From: Actibacterium sp.
Lineage (GTDB): Bacteria > Pseudomonadota > Alphaproteobacteria > Rhodobacterales > Rhodobacteraceae
Assembly: GCA_016278325.1 (NCBI GenBank)
Contig: JADQCB010000002.1
Span: 310,001 to 374,000 of the forward strand
DNA: 64,000 nucleotides
Direction: 5' to 3'
Part shown: in pieces, positions 48,558-57,232 of the stretch
Numbering within the stretch: the stretch's first letter is position 1
How the letters are laid out: the number at the start of each line of letters is the position of its first letter
Notes under the pieces: generated by a model
The model's database searches: none
Told to the model about the DNA's origin: nothing
Seen by the model: the letters and a program-made list of their open reading frames with translations, nothing else
Program-made: the position numbers and the translations under genes

Positions 48558-49562
48558 TCAGGCGTGGTGACATGACACGAACCGGCCCGGCGCCAACTCG
48601 CGCAGGCGCGGCGCGTCGCTGGCACAGATGTCGGTGGCGCGGGGGCAGCGACCACGGAACGGACAGCCGCGAAACTCGCCGATGCGGCTTGGCGGTTCAT
48701 CGGCCTCGATCGCACCGGTAATGCGATGGGACGGGTCCGGCCGCGGGATCGCATCGATCAGCAGTTCGGTATAGGGATGGCGGGGATCCTTGAAAAGCGC
48801 GCGGGCCGGTGCGATCTCGGCCACCTCGCCCATATACATGACCGCAACCCGATCCGATATCTTGGCCACCACCCCGAGGTCGTGGCTGATGAACATCAAC
48901 GTCAGGCCGAGCCGCTCTTTCAGCTCGGCCAGGAGATTGAGGACCTGCGCCTGGATCGACACGTCGAGCGCCGAGACCGGCTCGTCCGCGATCACCAGTT
49001 CCGGCTCGGGCAGGATTGCGCGCGCAATGCCGACGCGCTGGCGCTGCCCCCCCGACAGTTCGTGCGGAAAGCTGGAAGCAAACCGCGCCCCGAGGCCGAC
49101 CCGGTCCAGCGCCTCACCGATCCGTGCGGCGCGATCGCTGCGGCTGGAAAATATCCGATGAATATCACCGGTTTCGGCAACGGAATTTCCGACCGATCGG
49201 CGCGGGTCGAGCGACGCATAGGGATCCTGAAACACCATGCGAAGGTTCAGCCGGGTTTCGGCCATGTGGCGCCGGCCGCGGCCCAGCAGGTCGGTGCCGT
49301 TCAGCGTGACGCTTCCCCCGTCGGCACGGGTCAGGCCCAGCAGCACCCGCGCCAGCGTGGACTTGCCACAGCCCGATTCGCCGACGATGCCCAGCGTCTC
49401 GCCACGCTGGACCGACAGGGAAATGCCGTTCACCGCCCGCAATTCGTGCAGCACACCACCACGTCGAACCTTGTAGACCTTCAGAAGGTCTCGGATATCC
49501 AGAATGGAGTCAGTCCCTTCAGCGACACCCGTTTCGGGATCGGTCTTGGCGACGGCCTTCAT
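48558..49562 (-). CDS. oligopeptide/dipeptide ABC transporter ATPase (OppF/DppF-like)
   Basis: A 334-residue ATPase with Walker A GESGCGKST, signature LSGGQRQRVGIARAI, Walker B LVIADEPVSALDVS, and the oligopeptide-specific C-terminal Cys-rich extension (GCPFRGRCPRATDIC, then FVSCHHA), which in Opp/Dpp ATPases holds a 4Fe-4S cluster. ATGA overlap with the upstream ATPase gene links the two. It is the last gene of the importer operon that begins with an SDR at 54702. Confidence 0.93.
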   Translation of the reverse strand: MKAVAKTDPETGVAEGTDSILDIRDLLKVYKVRRGGVLHELRAVNGISLSVQRGETLGIVGESGCGKSTLARVLLGLTRADGGSVTLNGTDLLGRGRRHMAETRLNLRMVFQDPYASLDPRRSVGNSVAETGDIHRIFSSRSDRAARIGEALDRVGLGARFASSFPHELSGGQRQRVGIARAILPEPELVIADEPVSALDVSIQAQVLNLLAELKERLGLTLMFISHDLGVVAKISDRVAVMYMGEVAEIAPARALFKDPRHPYTELLIDAIPRPDPSHRITGAIEADEPPSRIGEFRGCPFRGRCPRATDICASDAPRLRELAPGRFVSCHHA

Positions 49563-50515
49563 GCACCGGCCCTTTCGTTCAACGGGAAATGGCATCGCGC
49601 CGACTGGCCGGGAGCGCCGTGAACCAGCGGCACGAGGCCCGACCGACAGGGCGCGGAAGCGCGATCGCAACGCGGGGCGAAGGGACAGCCATCGGGGATC
49701 TCTCCCGGCCGCGGGGCAGAACCGGGAATCGTCGCCATGATCGGATCGTCCGATTCCGGGTTCGGCAGGCAGGCCATCAGCCCGGCGGTGTAAGGGTGCA
49801 GCGGCGCCCGGAACAGCGGACCCACGTCCGCTGTTTCCATCAGTTCGCCCGCATACATAACCGCCACCCGGTCGGCCAACTGCGCCACGACCCCCAGGTC
49901 ATGGGTGATGAAAAGCACCCCCATATGCAGGCTGTCGCACAGCTCCCGGATCAGGCCCAGCACCTGCCGCTGCACAGTCACGTCCAGTGCGGTCGTCGGC
50001 TCGTCCGCGATCAGCACCCGCGGCCGGCAGGCCAGGGCGATGGCGATCATCACGCGCTGGCGCATCCCCCCCGACAGTTCGTGCGGATAGGCCGATAGCT
50101 GGTGCGCCGCATCGGGAATGCGCACCAGGTCCAGAAGCTCGCGCGCCCGGGCGGAGGCGTTTGCATCGGGATCGTGAACCTGCACCGCCTCCTCGATCTG
50201 ATCGCCAACCCGAAGAACCGGATTAAGAGAGGTCATTGGCTCCTGAAAGATCATCGCCACCCGGCCGCAGTTCCGGCGCACCCGTTGATACGGGGCAAGA
50301 TATGTGATGTCGGTGTCATCCAGCATTACGGAACCGCCGGAAATCGACAGCGTTGGCGGAAGCAGGCCCATCAGCGCCAGCGACGTCATGCTTTTGCCAG
50401 AACCTGATTCGCCGACAAGCCCCAGAATCTCGCCCGGCTCGATACGGAAAGAAACGTTGCGCACGATATCGGGGCCACGACCAACCGAAACGACGAGATC
50501 CTTTACGCTCAGCAT
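49559..50515 (-). CDS. oligopeptide/dipeptide ABC transporter ATPase (OppD/DppD-like)
   Basis: A 318-residue ATPase paired with its downstream neighbour. Walker A is GESGSGKSM, the signature [15 protein letters not shown] and Walker [15 protein letters not shown]. It carries the same Cys-rich C-terminal region ([15 protein letters not shown]). It begins 49 bases after the OppC-like permease. The two ATPases with two permeases make a heteromeric transporter of the Opp/Dpp class, which in Rhodobacterales also carries many non-peptide ligands. Confidence 0.93.
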   Translation of the reverse strand: MLSVKDLVVSVGRGPDIVRNVSFRIEPGEILGLVGESGSGKSMTSLALMGLLPPTLSISGGSVMLDDTDITYLAPYQRVRRNCGRVAMIFQEPMTSLNPVLRVGDQIEEAVQVHDPDANASARARELLDLVRIPDAAHQLSAYPHELSGGMRQRVMIAIALACRPRVLIADEPTTALDVTVQRQVLGLIRELCDSLHMGVLFITHDLGVVAQLADRVAVMYAGELMETADVGPLFRAPLHPYTAGLMACLPNPESDDPIMATIPGSAPRPGEIPDGCPFAPRCDRASAPCRSGLVPLVHGAPGQSARCHFPLNERAGA

Positions 50516-50564
50516 GACGACCTCGCATGGTGGATGTAAGCGGGGCGAAGTTTCTTCCGAATTC

Positions 50565-51416
50565 TCATTTTCCCACCATTTTGCGGAACCGCGGATCCAT
50601 CCGGTCGCGCAGCGCGTCGCCGACGAGGTTCAAGGAGAACGCTGTCAGCACGATCATCAACCCCGGCCAGATCAACAGCCAGGACGCACGCGTGATATAA
50701 ATGCGCGACTCGGCAAGCATGTTGCCCCAGGACGGGATCTCCGGCGGTGCGCCGAGGCCGAGGAAATCGAGTGACGCCGCGCCGAGTTGTGCGAAGGCGA
50801 AAACGAAGCTGGCCTGGACCAGCAACGGCGATATCATGTTGGGCAGGATGTGACGGGTGATGATCCACCACGGACCTGCGCCGGCGCTCCGCGCTGCCTC
50901 GACATAGGGTTCGGCCTTCAGCCGCAGCGCCACGCCATAGACGATGCGCGCCGTCGTCGTCAGATAGATCAGGCCAATCGCGAGAATCGCGTTGAATACC
51001 CCCTGACCCAGGATCACGATCAGCCCCAACGCAAGCAGCAGCGACGGAAAGCTCATCAACACGTCCACCATGCGCATCAGCACCTTGCCCAGCGTCGGGT
51101 AGAGGGCCGACAGAATGCCGATCGGGACACCCGACGCCAGCGCGAAAGTTACAACGCCGACCCCAATCAGCAACGCCAGTCGCGACCCGTATACGAGGCG
51201 GCTGAACGTATCGCGGCCGAAATGGTCCGTGCCCAGAAGATGTGCACCGCCAGGCGGCAACAGCCGGTTCACCGGGTCGATCTCATTCGGCGAATAGGGT
51301 GCAATCCATGGCGAGGCAGCCGCGAAGACCACGATCAGCAGCAGAAAAGCGATGCCGATGGCGGTCATCGGGCGCAGGGCAAGCGGGCGCGCCCAGATCA
51401 TCAGGATCTGTCTCAT
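50565..51416 (-). CDS. oligopeptide/dipeptide ABC permease (OppC-like)
   Basis: A 283-residue permease with an N-terminal helix (MTAIGIAFLLLIVVFAA) and the family-specific LLGTDHFGRDTFSRLVYGSR. The EAA loop is VEAARSAGAGPWWIITRHILP. AASLDFLGLGAPPEIPSWG closes the core. The ATG at 51416 overlaps the OppB-like stop by four bases. Confidence 0.93.
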   Translation of the reverse strand: MRQILMIWARPLALRPMTAIGIAFLLLIVVFAAASPWIAPYSPNEIDPVNRLLPPGGAHLLGTDHFGRDTFSRLVYGSRLALLIGVGVVTFALASGVPIGILSALYPTLGKVLMRMVDVLMSFPSLLLALGLIVILGQGVFNAILAIGLIYLTTTARIVYGVALRLKAEPYVEAARSAGAGPWWIITRHILPNMISPLLVQASFVFAFAQLGAASLDFLGLGAPPEIPSWGNMLAESRIYITRASWLLIWPGLMIVLTAFSLNLVGDALRDRMDPRFRKMVGK

Positions 51417-52360
51417 TCCAGTTCCACCCTTGGATCGAGCAAACGGTAGGAAAGGTCCACGATCAGATTGATGACGAGAAACATGCACACGATCACCAGA
51501 ATAACGCCCTGGATCACCGGGTAGTCGCGGCGCATGATCGACTGGACCACGGTGCGTCCGACCCCCGGCAAGGCAAATACGGTTTCGGTCACCACGGCCT
51601 CGGAAATCAGCGCCGCGAAGGTGAAACCGAAGGCCGACACCACCGCCAGAAGCGCGTTGCGCAGGATGTGCCGCAGCACCACGCGGGAGGGACGAATTCC
51701 CTTGGCCCGGGCGGTGCGCACGTAATCCTCTCGCGCGACGTCCAGCATCGAGGCGCGCGTCAGACGCAGGATCAGCGCGGCATTGGGGGCCGCCAATGCC
51801 AGGCTGGGCAGGATCAGGTAGCTCAGGTTGGCAAGCCCACCCTGTTCGAAGATCGACGGATACCCCGAACTCGGAAGCCATCCCAGGCCCGCGGCAAAGA
51901 TAAGGATCAGATACAAGCCGACCCAGAAGGTCGGAACAGAGGCAAGCAGCATCGCCAGCCCGGACAATCCCTGGTCGATCATCGTGCCCTGCCGGATCGC
52001 GGCCAGGATGCCGACCGGCACGCCGAAGGCAATGATCCAGACCATGGTGATCAGCGCCAGCAGGATCGAGGTTTCCGCCCCCGCCAGGATCACCTGAGTC
52101 ACCGGTGTCTCGAAAAAGATCGACTGCCCCAGGTCGCCCTGAAGCGCGTTACCGGCCCAGATAAGATACTGGGCCACCAACGGTTCATCGAGGCCCATCT
52201 TGTCGCGCAACGCGGCAACCTGATCGGGCGTCGCGCCATCGCCAAGCATCACATAGACCGGATCGCCCGGAATCAGGTGAATGAAGGCGAAAATCACGAT
52301 CGACGCGGCGATCAGAGTCGCGATCGCCGCGCCGGTCCGTCTTATGACATAACGTCCCAC
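51413..52360 (-). CDS. oligopeptide/dipeptide ABC permease (OppB-like)
   Basis: A 315-residue permease with six helices. FAFIHLIPGDPVYVMLGDGA is the conserved N-terminal OppB block; YVRTARAKGIRPSRVVLRHI is the EAA-like cytoplasmic loop, and VTETVFALPGVGRTVVQSI follows. The start is taken as GTG at 52360, ten bases after the binding-protein stop; the frame stays open to 52411, which would overlap that gene by 41 bases. Confidence 0.9.
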   Translation of the reverse strand: MGRYVIRRTGAAIATLIAASIVIFAFIHLIPGDPVYVMLGDGATPDQVAALRDKMGLDEPLVAQYLIWAGNALQGDLGQSIFFETPVTQVILAGAETSILLALITMVWIIAFGVPVGILAAIRQGTMIDQGLSGLAMLLASVPTFWVGLYLILIFAAGLGWLPSSGYPSIFEQGGLANLSYLILPSLALAAPNAALILRLTRASMLDVAREDYVRTARAKGIRPSRVVLRHILRNALLAVVSAFGFTFAALISEAVVTETVFALPGVGRTVVQSIMRRDYPVIQGVILVIVCMFLVINLIVDLSYRLLDPRVELE

Positions 52361-52370
52361 TTGTGCAGGC

Positions 52371-53894
52371 CTACTTCGTTGCGCCCCAGAAGTGCGGGAA
52401 GCCAGGTGCATTTTCCCACGACGTCTTCAGGTCCGGCGACGCGATGTCGTAGGAAAAGTTGTTGCCGACCTTCACCACCGGAAGTTGTTCGTAGATCAGC
52501 GCCTGGAGCTCTTCCCATGCGGCCTGGCGGGTCTTGAGGTCCGACGTGCCGGTGAACTGCTCCATCAGGGCATGCTTCTCGTCGGTTTGCCACCAGCCGG
52601 GATAGTTGTCGTTCAGAACCGTCAACAGTACCGGGTCGGGGATAGAGCTGTGATGGGTCATGAACATGTCCCATTGGTCAGGCTGGGCGCGCAGTTGCAG
52701 CAGGGTCGCCCAGTCCACCACGACCATCTGAACGTTGATCCCGGCATCGGCGAGCTGGCGCGTGAAGACGCTGGCATTGTCGAAATGCCACTTGTAGTTG
52801 GTCGAGACCAGAAGCCTGATCGGCTTTCCGTCATAACCCGCTTCCTTGGCCAGCGCCCGCGCCTTTTCGGGATTGCCCTGGTTGTATTTCTCCGTTCCGG
52901 CGTCTGTGTACCAGACATTGCCTTCGGGGAAGTAGGATCCGCTTGCCTCGTACAGCTCCGGCTCACCCACCGACACCTGAAGCGCCTGCTTCATGTTCAG
53001 GGCCGCCATGATTGCCTGCCGCAGCTTCGTGTTGTCGGCCAGCGGACCGGCTTTGGAATTCATGAACATCAGCCCGAAGATCGGCGCGGCGCTGATCTTT
53101 ACCTTCACCGCCGGGTCATCCTTGACCAGGCCGTAGAGGTCGCCCGAGATGTATTCGGCATAATCGTAGTCGCCGGCCTGCACGCCGCTGACGCGGGTGC
53201 CGACGTCGGGCACCGGGATGAAGCGAAGCTTGTCGAAGTTGGCCACGCGCTTGCCCGCCTTACCGTCGCTTGCGCCCGGATTCGGGGTGTAATCCTCGAA
53301 CCGGACAAGCTCCACATAGCGGTTCGGGCGCATTTCGCCGAACTTGTAGGGGCCGGTGCCGACATAGTTCTCGGCTGCGATCGGCTCTCCTGCCGCGGCG
53401 GTGACGATCTCGGCCGGATAGATGACCGGGCCACCGTTCACATAAGCCAGGATGCTTTTCCATGCGCCGTTGCGGGCGGCCAGAGTCATCGTCACTTCAA
53501 GCTCGCCGGTCGCCTCGGCTTTCTCAAGCGCCAGCAGCTTGCCGCGCGCCCCGTATTCCGACCAGCGGTTCAGCGACGCGGCCACGTCGTCGGCCCCCAT
53601 CGTTTCGCCGTTGTGGAACTTCACGCCTTCGCGAAGCTTCAGGACAATGGTCTTGCCGTCTTCCGATATCGTCTCGCCGGTTACGAGATAGGGCTGCGGT
53701 GCGAAGGATGAATCGAACGCGTAAAGCGGTTCGAACATGTGCTGCGCGATGGTCGAGGCCAGCGTGGCGGTGCCCATCTGCAAATCGAGGCTCGGTGGTT
53801 CACCGATCGTGGCATAGCGCAGCGTCTGCGCCGATCCGGGCACGGCCATCAGCGCAGCAAGCGCGATCCCGCCAATCAGTTTCATTAGTCTCAT
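52371..53894 (-). CDS. oligopeptide-type ABC transporter substrate-binding protein
   Basis: A 507-residue class C (Opp/Dpp-like) binding protein. The signal peptide (LIGGIALAALMAVPGSA) precedes QTLRYATIGEPPSLDLQMG. Typical landmarks are LREGVKFHNGETMGADDVAA, ENYVGTGPYKFGEMRPNRYV, and LNMKQALQVSVG. The ligand may be a peptide or another large solute. It is the second gene of an operon headed by an SDR at 54702 and precedes the two permeases. ATG codons at 53894 and 53885 compete; the first has GGGAG upstream. Confidence 0.92.
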   Translation of the reverse strand: MRLMKLIGGIALAALMAVPGSAQTLRYATIGEPPSLDLQMGTATLASTIAQHMFEPLYAFDSSFAPQPYLVTGETISEDGKTIVLKLREGVKFHNGETMGADDVAASLNRWSEYGARGKLLALEKAEATGELEVTMTLAARNGAWKSILAYVNGGPVIYPAEIVTAAAGEPIAAENYVGTGPYKFGEMRPNRYVELVRFEDYTPNPGASDGKAGKRVANFDKLRFIPVPDVGTRVSGVQAGDYDYAEYISGDLYGLVKDDPAVKVKISAAPIFGLMFMNSKAGPLADNTKLRQAIMAALNMKQALQVSVGEPELYEASGSYFPEGNVWYTDAGTEKYNQGNPEKARALAKEAGYDGKPIRLLVSTNYKWHFDNASVFTRQLADAGINVQMVVVDWATLLQLRAQPDQWDMFMTHHSSIPDPVLLTVLNDNYPGWWQTDEKHALMEQFTGTSDLKTRQAAWEELQALIYEQLPVVKVGNNFSYDIASPDLKTSWENAPGFPHFWGATK

Positions 53895-53925
53895 GTCTTT
53901 CAGACTCCCTGTTGTTTTGAAGTGG

Positions 53926-54702
53926 TCAGAGACAGGTTTGGCCCCCGTCGATGACAAGGCTCGCACCGGTCATGAAACGCGCCTCGTCCGAGGCGAGATA
54001 AACGGCCAGCGCGCCGAGATCGCGCGGATCACCCAATTTTCCCATGGGGATATCCGCAACGATACGGTCGATGATCTCGGGATTTGTTTCTTTCCATTTC
54101 ATGTTCGGGGCGGTGGCGAAGATGCCTGGGCAGATCGCGTTGGCGGTGATGCCATGCTTCGCCCAGTCCACCGCCAGCGTACGGGTGAACTGGATCACGG
54201 CCGCCTTGGCCGCCTCGTAGTGCCGTCCGCCGATGCCACGCCCGGCAATCAGACCGTTGATCGAGGCAAGGTTGATGATACGGCCACCCTTCCCCGCTGC
54301 GATCATCGCCCTTCCAAGGATGCGCGAACAAACGAAGGTCGTGGTCAGGTTCAGGTCCATCAGTTCCTGCCAAGTGGCAAGGTCCAACTCTTCGGTCGGC
54401 ACATTCACGCGGCGGCCACCGACATTGTTGACGACGATATCGAACGTCCCGACCTCGTCCAGCACCCTCTGGCACAACGCCTCGGCCTCGACGGGCTGGC
54501 CCATGTCGGCTTCGAAGGTCCAGACGTTGCGGCCAATCCCGCGAATGTCGACGGCTGTCTTGTCCAGTGCCTCGGCATTGCGGGCGACCATTGCGATGTC
54601 GGCCCCGGCCTGCGCCAGCGCCAGCGCCATTTCCCGGCCCAGCCCACGGCTTCCTCCGGTCACGAAAGCTCGCTTTCCGGACAAATCAAAACAATAGCTC
54701 AT
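53926..54702 (-). CDS. SDR family oxidoreductase at the head of the oligopeptide-type importer operon
   Basis: A 258-residue classical SDR: VTGGSRGLGREMALALA, VARNAEALD, NNVGGRRV, NLASINGLIAG (Ser), HYEAAKAAVIQF (Tyr-x3-Lys) and MTGASLVIDGGQTCL. The R after VA (VARN) would favour NADP. It starts the operon with 31 bases to the binding-protein gene. A dehydrogenase fused transcriptionally to an Opp-type importer suggests the imported solute is a sugar- or hydroxy-compound rather than a plain peptide (inference). Confidence 0.9.
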   Translation of the reverse strand: MSYCFDLSGKRAFVTGGSRGLGREMALALAQAGADIAMVARNAEALDKTAVDIRGIGRNVWTFEADMGQPVEAEALCQRVLDEVGTFDIVVNNVGGRRVNVPTEELDLATWQELMDLNLTTTFVCSRILGRAMIAAGKGGRIINLASINGLIAGRGIGGRHYEAAKAAVIQFTRTLAVDWAKHGITANAICPGIFATAPNMKWKETNPEIIDRIVADIPMGKLGDPRDLGALAVYLASDEARFMTGASLVIDGGQTCL

Positions 54703-54899
54703 GCGTCCCCTCAACCTTGCCGCGCGGCCCGCGTGTCCTTTGCCGGACCCGGCCTGAACATCCCGGAAAAGCCGGCTCTGCGCTCTGCTTTGCGGGGCCT
54801 GCGATCCGGGTCGTGACCGCCTCATTCCATCCTCATCCCTCGCGGCGTTCTTCCGAGCACCCCGAGGGAAACGCGCAGGCTATCACCTCGGTCAAAGTG

Positions 54900-54914
54900 T
54901 GTAATTCAGTTACA
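54900..54914. promoter_or_regulatory. inverted repeat TGTAA-N5-TTACA, candidate regulator site
   Basis: Perfect 5-base arms at 54900-54904 and 54910-54914 in the divergent gap between the importer operon (start 54702) and the RpiR gene (start 55055). TGTAA-type repeats are common binding sites for RpiR/GntR-like repressors, but no consensus was tested. Confidence 0.45.
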
Positions 54915-54938
54915 TACCTGTCAAGAGATTCGGACGAC

Positions 54939-54950
54939 AATAAAATTATT
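54939..54950. repeat. AT-rich palindrome AATAAAATTATT
   Basis: Five-base arms around AA, 105 bases before the RpiR start. It is AT-rich and may belong to a promoter -10 region or a second regulator site. Confidence 0.3.
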
Positions 54951-55054
54951 CTGCCTTTTCAGATTTCTGGCAACAAACTTTGGATGTGATGTTGCAAGAT
55001 ACTTGACCAGATCGCGCCGCGTGGTGACGATGATCCGATAATCAGGAGACCCGC

Positions 55055-55999
55055 ATGGTTGCCACGTCCCCCGAACCCGACTTACCGGGGCAAGGTACCC
55101 CCAACCACCGGCCGGGGCAGATCATCGACGTTTTGGGCCGAATAAAGGACCAGATCGACACTCTGTCGCCGGCCGAACAGAAGGTGGGTGCCGCCGTCCT
55201 GTCCGATGTGCGCCGCGCGGTCGATGAAAGCATCGCCAGCCTGGCTCAGCGCGCCGGCGTTAGCGAACCAAGCGTGACCCGGTTCTGCCGCGCAATCGGC
55301 TGCCTCGGTGTGCGCGACTTCAAGCTCAAGCTGGCCCAAAGCCTGGTCGTCGGCGAATTGTATCTGAACGCAGACGCCGTGCCTGAACCACCAGACACGG
55401 ATGCACCGGCCTACTGGTCCCCGATTCTTGCCGATGCGCGCGGCGCAATCCGCGAGGTCGAGCGACAACTTTCCCCCGCCGCTGTTCAGGCCGCCGCGGG
55501 GGCGGTCGCCGCCGCGCGGCAGGTTGTCACTTTCGGCCTTGGAGGAAGCGCTGCAATCCTGGCCGAAGAGACGCAGTTCCGGCTGTTTCGCTACGGTGTG
55601 AACGTCGCCTGCTGTCCCGAGGCCTATTTCATGCGGATGACGGCCGCGACGCTCGGACCCGATGACGTGGTGATCGCGATCTCCGCCTCGGGCCGCACCG
55701 CCGAGCTGATCGAAGCGGTGAACCTCGCGCGCGGCTATGGCGCGACCACGATCGCGATCACTGCGACCGCGAGTCCGCTGTCGGACGCTGTCGAACATCC
55801 GCTTTGCGTCACCGTGGCCGAAACGCAGGACACCCTGACGCCGACGTCAGTTCGCTTTGCCTATCTTGCGGTGGTCGACCTGCTTTCGGCGGCCACCGGA
55901 TACACCTTGGGGCCAAGGGCGCGCGAAAGCCTGCGCCGGATAAAGTATACGGCCCTGAGCCACCGGGCCGGCAACGTGCTGGAACCGCTGGGCGACTGA
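55055..55999 (+). CDS. MurR/RpiR family transcriptional regulator
   Basis: A 314-residue regulator with the RpiR build. Residues about 24-100 form a helix-turn-helix domain (LSPAEQKVGAAVL, SIASLAQRAGVSEPSVTRF, CRAIGCLGVRDFKLKLAQ). Residues about 130-280 form a SIS sugar-phosphate-binding domain (VVTFGLGGSAAILAEETQ, VVIAISASGRTAELIEAVNL). RpiR regulators sense sugar phosphates, so the divergent or adjacent operons should respond to such a compound. It starts at 55055 and faces the SelA-like gene (57232, minus) with the stop 72 bases from that gene's stop. Confidence 0.94.
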   Translation: MVATSPEPDLPGQGTPNHRPGQIIDVLGRIKDQIDTLSPAEQKVGAAVLSDVRRAVDESIASLAQRAGVSEPSVTRFCRAIGCLGVRDFKLKLAQSLVVGELYLNADAVPEPPDTDAPAYWSPILADARGAIREVERQLSPAAVQAAAGAVAAARQVVTFGLGGSAAILAEETQFRLFRYGVNVACCPEAYFMRMTAATLGPDDVVIAISASGRTAELIEAVNLARGYGATTIAITATASPLSDAVEHPLCVTVAETQDTLTPTSVRFAYLAVVDLLSAATGYTLGPRARESLRRIKYTALSHRAGNVLEPLGD

Positions 56000-56071
56000 C
56001 CGGCGCGCCACGACTGAAGGACCGCGCAACACCGCCCGGTGGGACGCGGTTCCAACCGGAGACCCCGGCCG

Positions 56072-57232
56072 TCAGGGAATGGCGTTCAGCGCCGCGGAGA
56101 GCGCGGCGACCTCGTCCGGGCGCAGGCAGACCGGGTTGACCAGAAGCATGGACGGGTCGCCGGGAACAGCGCGCAAATGGACCGGAACCACCCGCGTCTC
56201 CAGGAATTCCCGCGCCGACCGGGTCGCGGCTGCATCGGCAAAATTGACCTTCAACTGTGGCACAGTGCTGGTGTCGGCCTCGTTCAGGATCGTCACGCGC
56301 CCTTCTGGCACGGCGTCAGCCACCTCCTGGCAGATGGTCAGCCAACGCGCATGACGTTGCACGTCCGTTTCCGACAGGAAATGATCCAGCGCAGCCAACA
56401 GCCCGGCGATCTCGTGCTTGCCCAGCTTCGCCGCGCGCCCGACACCATGCCGCGGCAATCCGGCATAACGGCGCATGTCGATAAAGTCTTGCGGCGGGGC
56501 GAAATCGGCCAACGGAACGTCGAGATCAAGACATTGCAACGCGGCCGATGCGATCAGGTCCCGCCGCCCCGCCAACAGCCCGGTTCCGGCCGGCCCGCCC
56601 AGAACCTTGCCGCCGGAAAACACCACGAGGTCCGCCCCATCCGCCAGAAACCGGCGCAGATTGTCCGCCGGAGGCAATTCGGCAGCGGCATCGACGATCA
56701 CGGGCACACCGGCAGCATGCGCGACCGCGGCCAGCTCTGGCAGCTGCGGGGCGTTCGAGCGCGTCGCGGTGAAACTTACCGCGGCGGTCCCCGGCCCGAT
56801 CATCGCGGCGTATTCCCAGGGCTCGACGTCACGCACGCCGGCCCCGGCGACCGGGTCGGGCAGGCCCACCTCGATCAGATGCGCCCCGGCCATACGAAGC
56901 GCGTGATCGTATCCGTTGCGATGCGAACGGGCTATGACGATCTCGCGCAATTGCCCGGTACAAGGCAGCATGTTCATCCGCGCAATATCGTCGCGTGCAA
57001 GGCATGCCGCCGCGGCCAACAACAACCCGGCCGACGCGCCGGCCGTGACGAGCCCCGACTCGGCGCCTGTCGCCGCGGCGATCCGCATTCCGGCATGGGC
57101 GTGAAGCTGCATCAGGTCGACTGACACCGCGTCGGCCTCGGCCATCGCCTGAAGGACACCCGGCGCAAGAGGTCCGCCGGACAGCCGGGTCAGGGGGCCG
57201 GCGGCGTTCAGGATGTGACCCGGCAGGCTCAT
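56072..57232 (-). CDS. SelA-like PLP enzyme (D-glucosaminate-6-phosphate ammonia-lyase / selenocysteine-synthase family)
   Basis: A 386-residue fold-type I PLP enzyme similar to the SelA-related ammonia-lyases rather than to true selenocysteine synthase. Landmarks are GAESGLVTAGASAGLLLAAA, PVIVDAAAELPP (D181 for the PLP nitrogen) and VVFSGGKVLGGPAGTG with Schiff-base Lys209. In several bacteria such genes lie next to cog3964 amidohydrolase genes, exactly as here. The ATG at 57232 overlaps the upstream gene's stop. The expected chemistry is elimination of an amino group from an amino-sugar acid or similar compound; the substrate is unproven. Confidence 0.85.
   Translation of the reverse strand: MSLPGHILNAAGPLTRLSGGPLAPGVLQAMAEADAVSVDLMQLHAHAGMRIAAATGAESGLVTAGASAGLLLAAAACLARDDIARMNMLPCTGQLREIVIARSHRNGYDHALRMAGAHLIEVGLPDPVAGAGVRDVEPWEYAAMIGPGTAAVSFTATRSNAPQLPELAAVAHAAGVPVIVDAAAELPPADNLRRFLADGADLVVFSGGKVLGGPAGTGLLAGRRDLIASAALQCLDLDVPLADFAPPQDFIDMRRYAGLPRHGVGRAAKLGKHEIAGLLAALDHFLSETDVQRHARWLTICQEVADAVPEGRVTILNEADTSTVPQLKVNFADAAATRSAREFLETRVVPVHLRAVPGDPSMLLVNPVCLRPDEVAALSAALNAIP

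Larger units (their letters stand above)
54703..55054. other. 352-base divergent promoter region (SDR / RpiR regulator)
   Basis: It separates the SDR-led importer operon from the RpiR-type regulator. No gene is seen. It is GC-rich near the SDR and AT-rich near the regulator, with the two inverted repeats listed separately. Confidence 0.5.
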
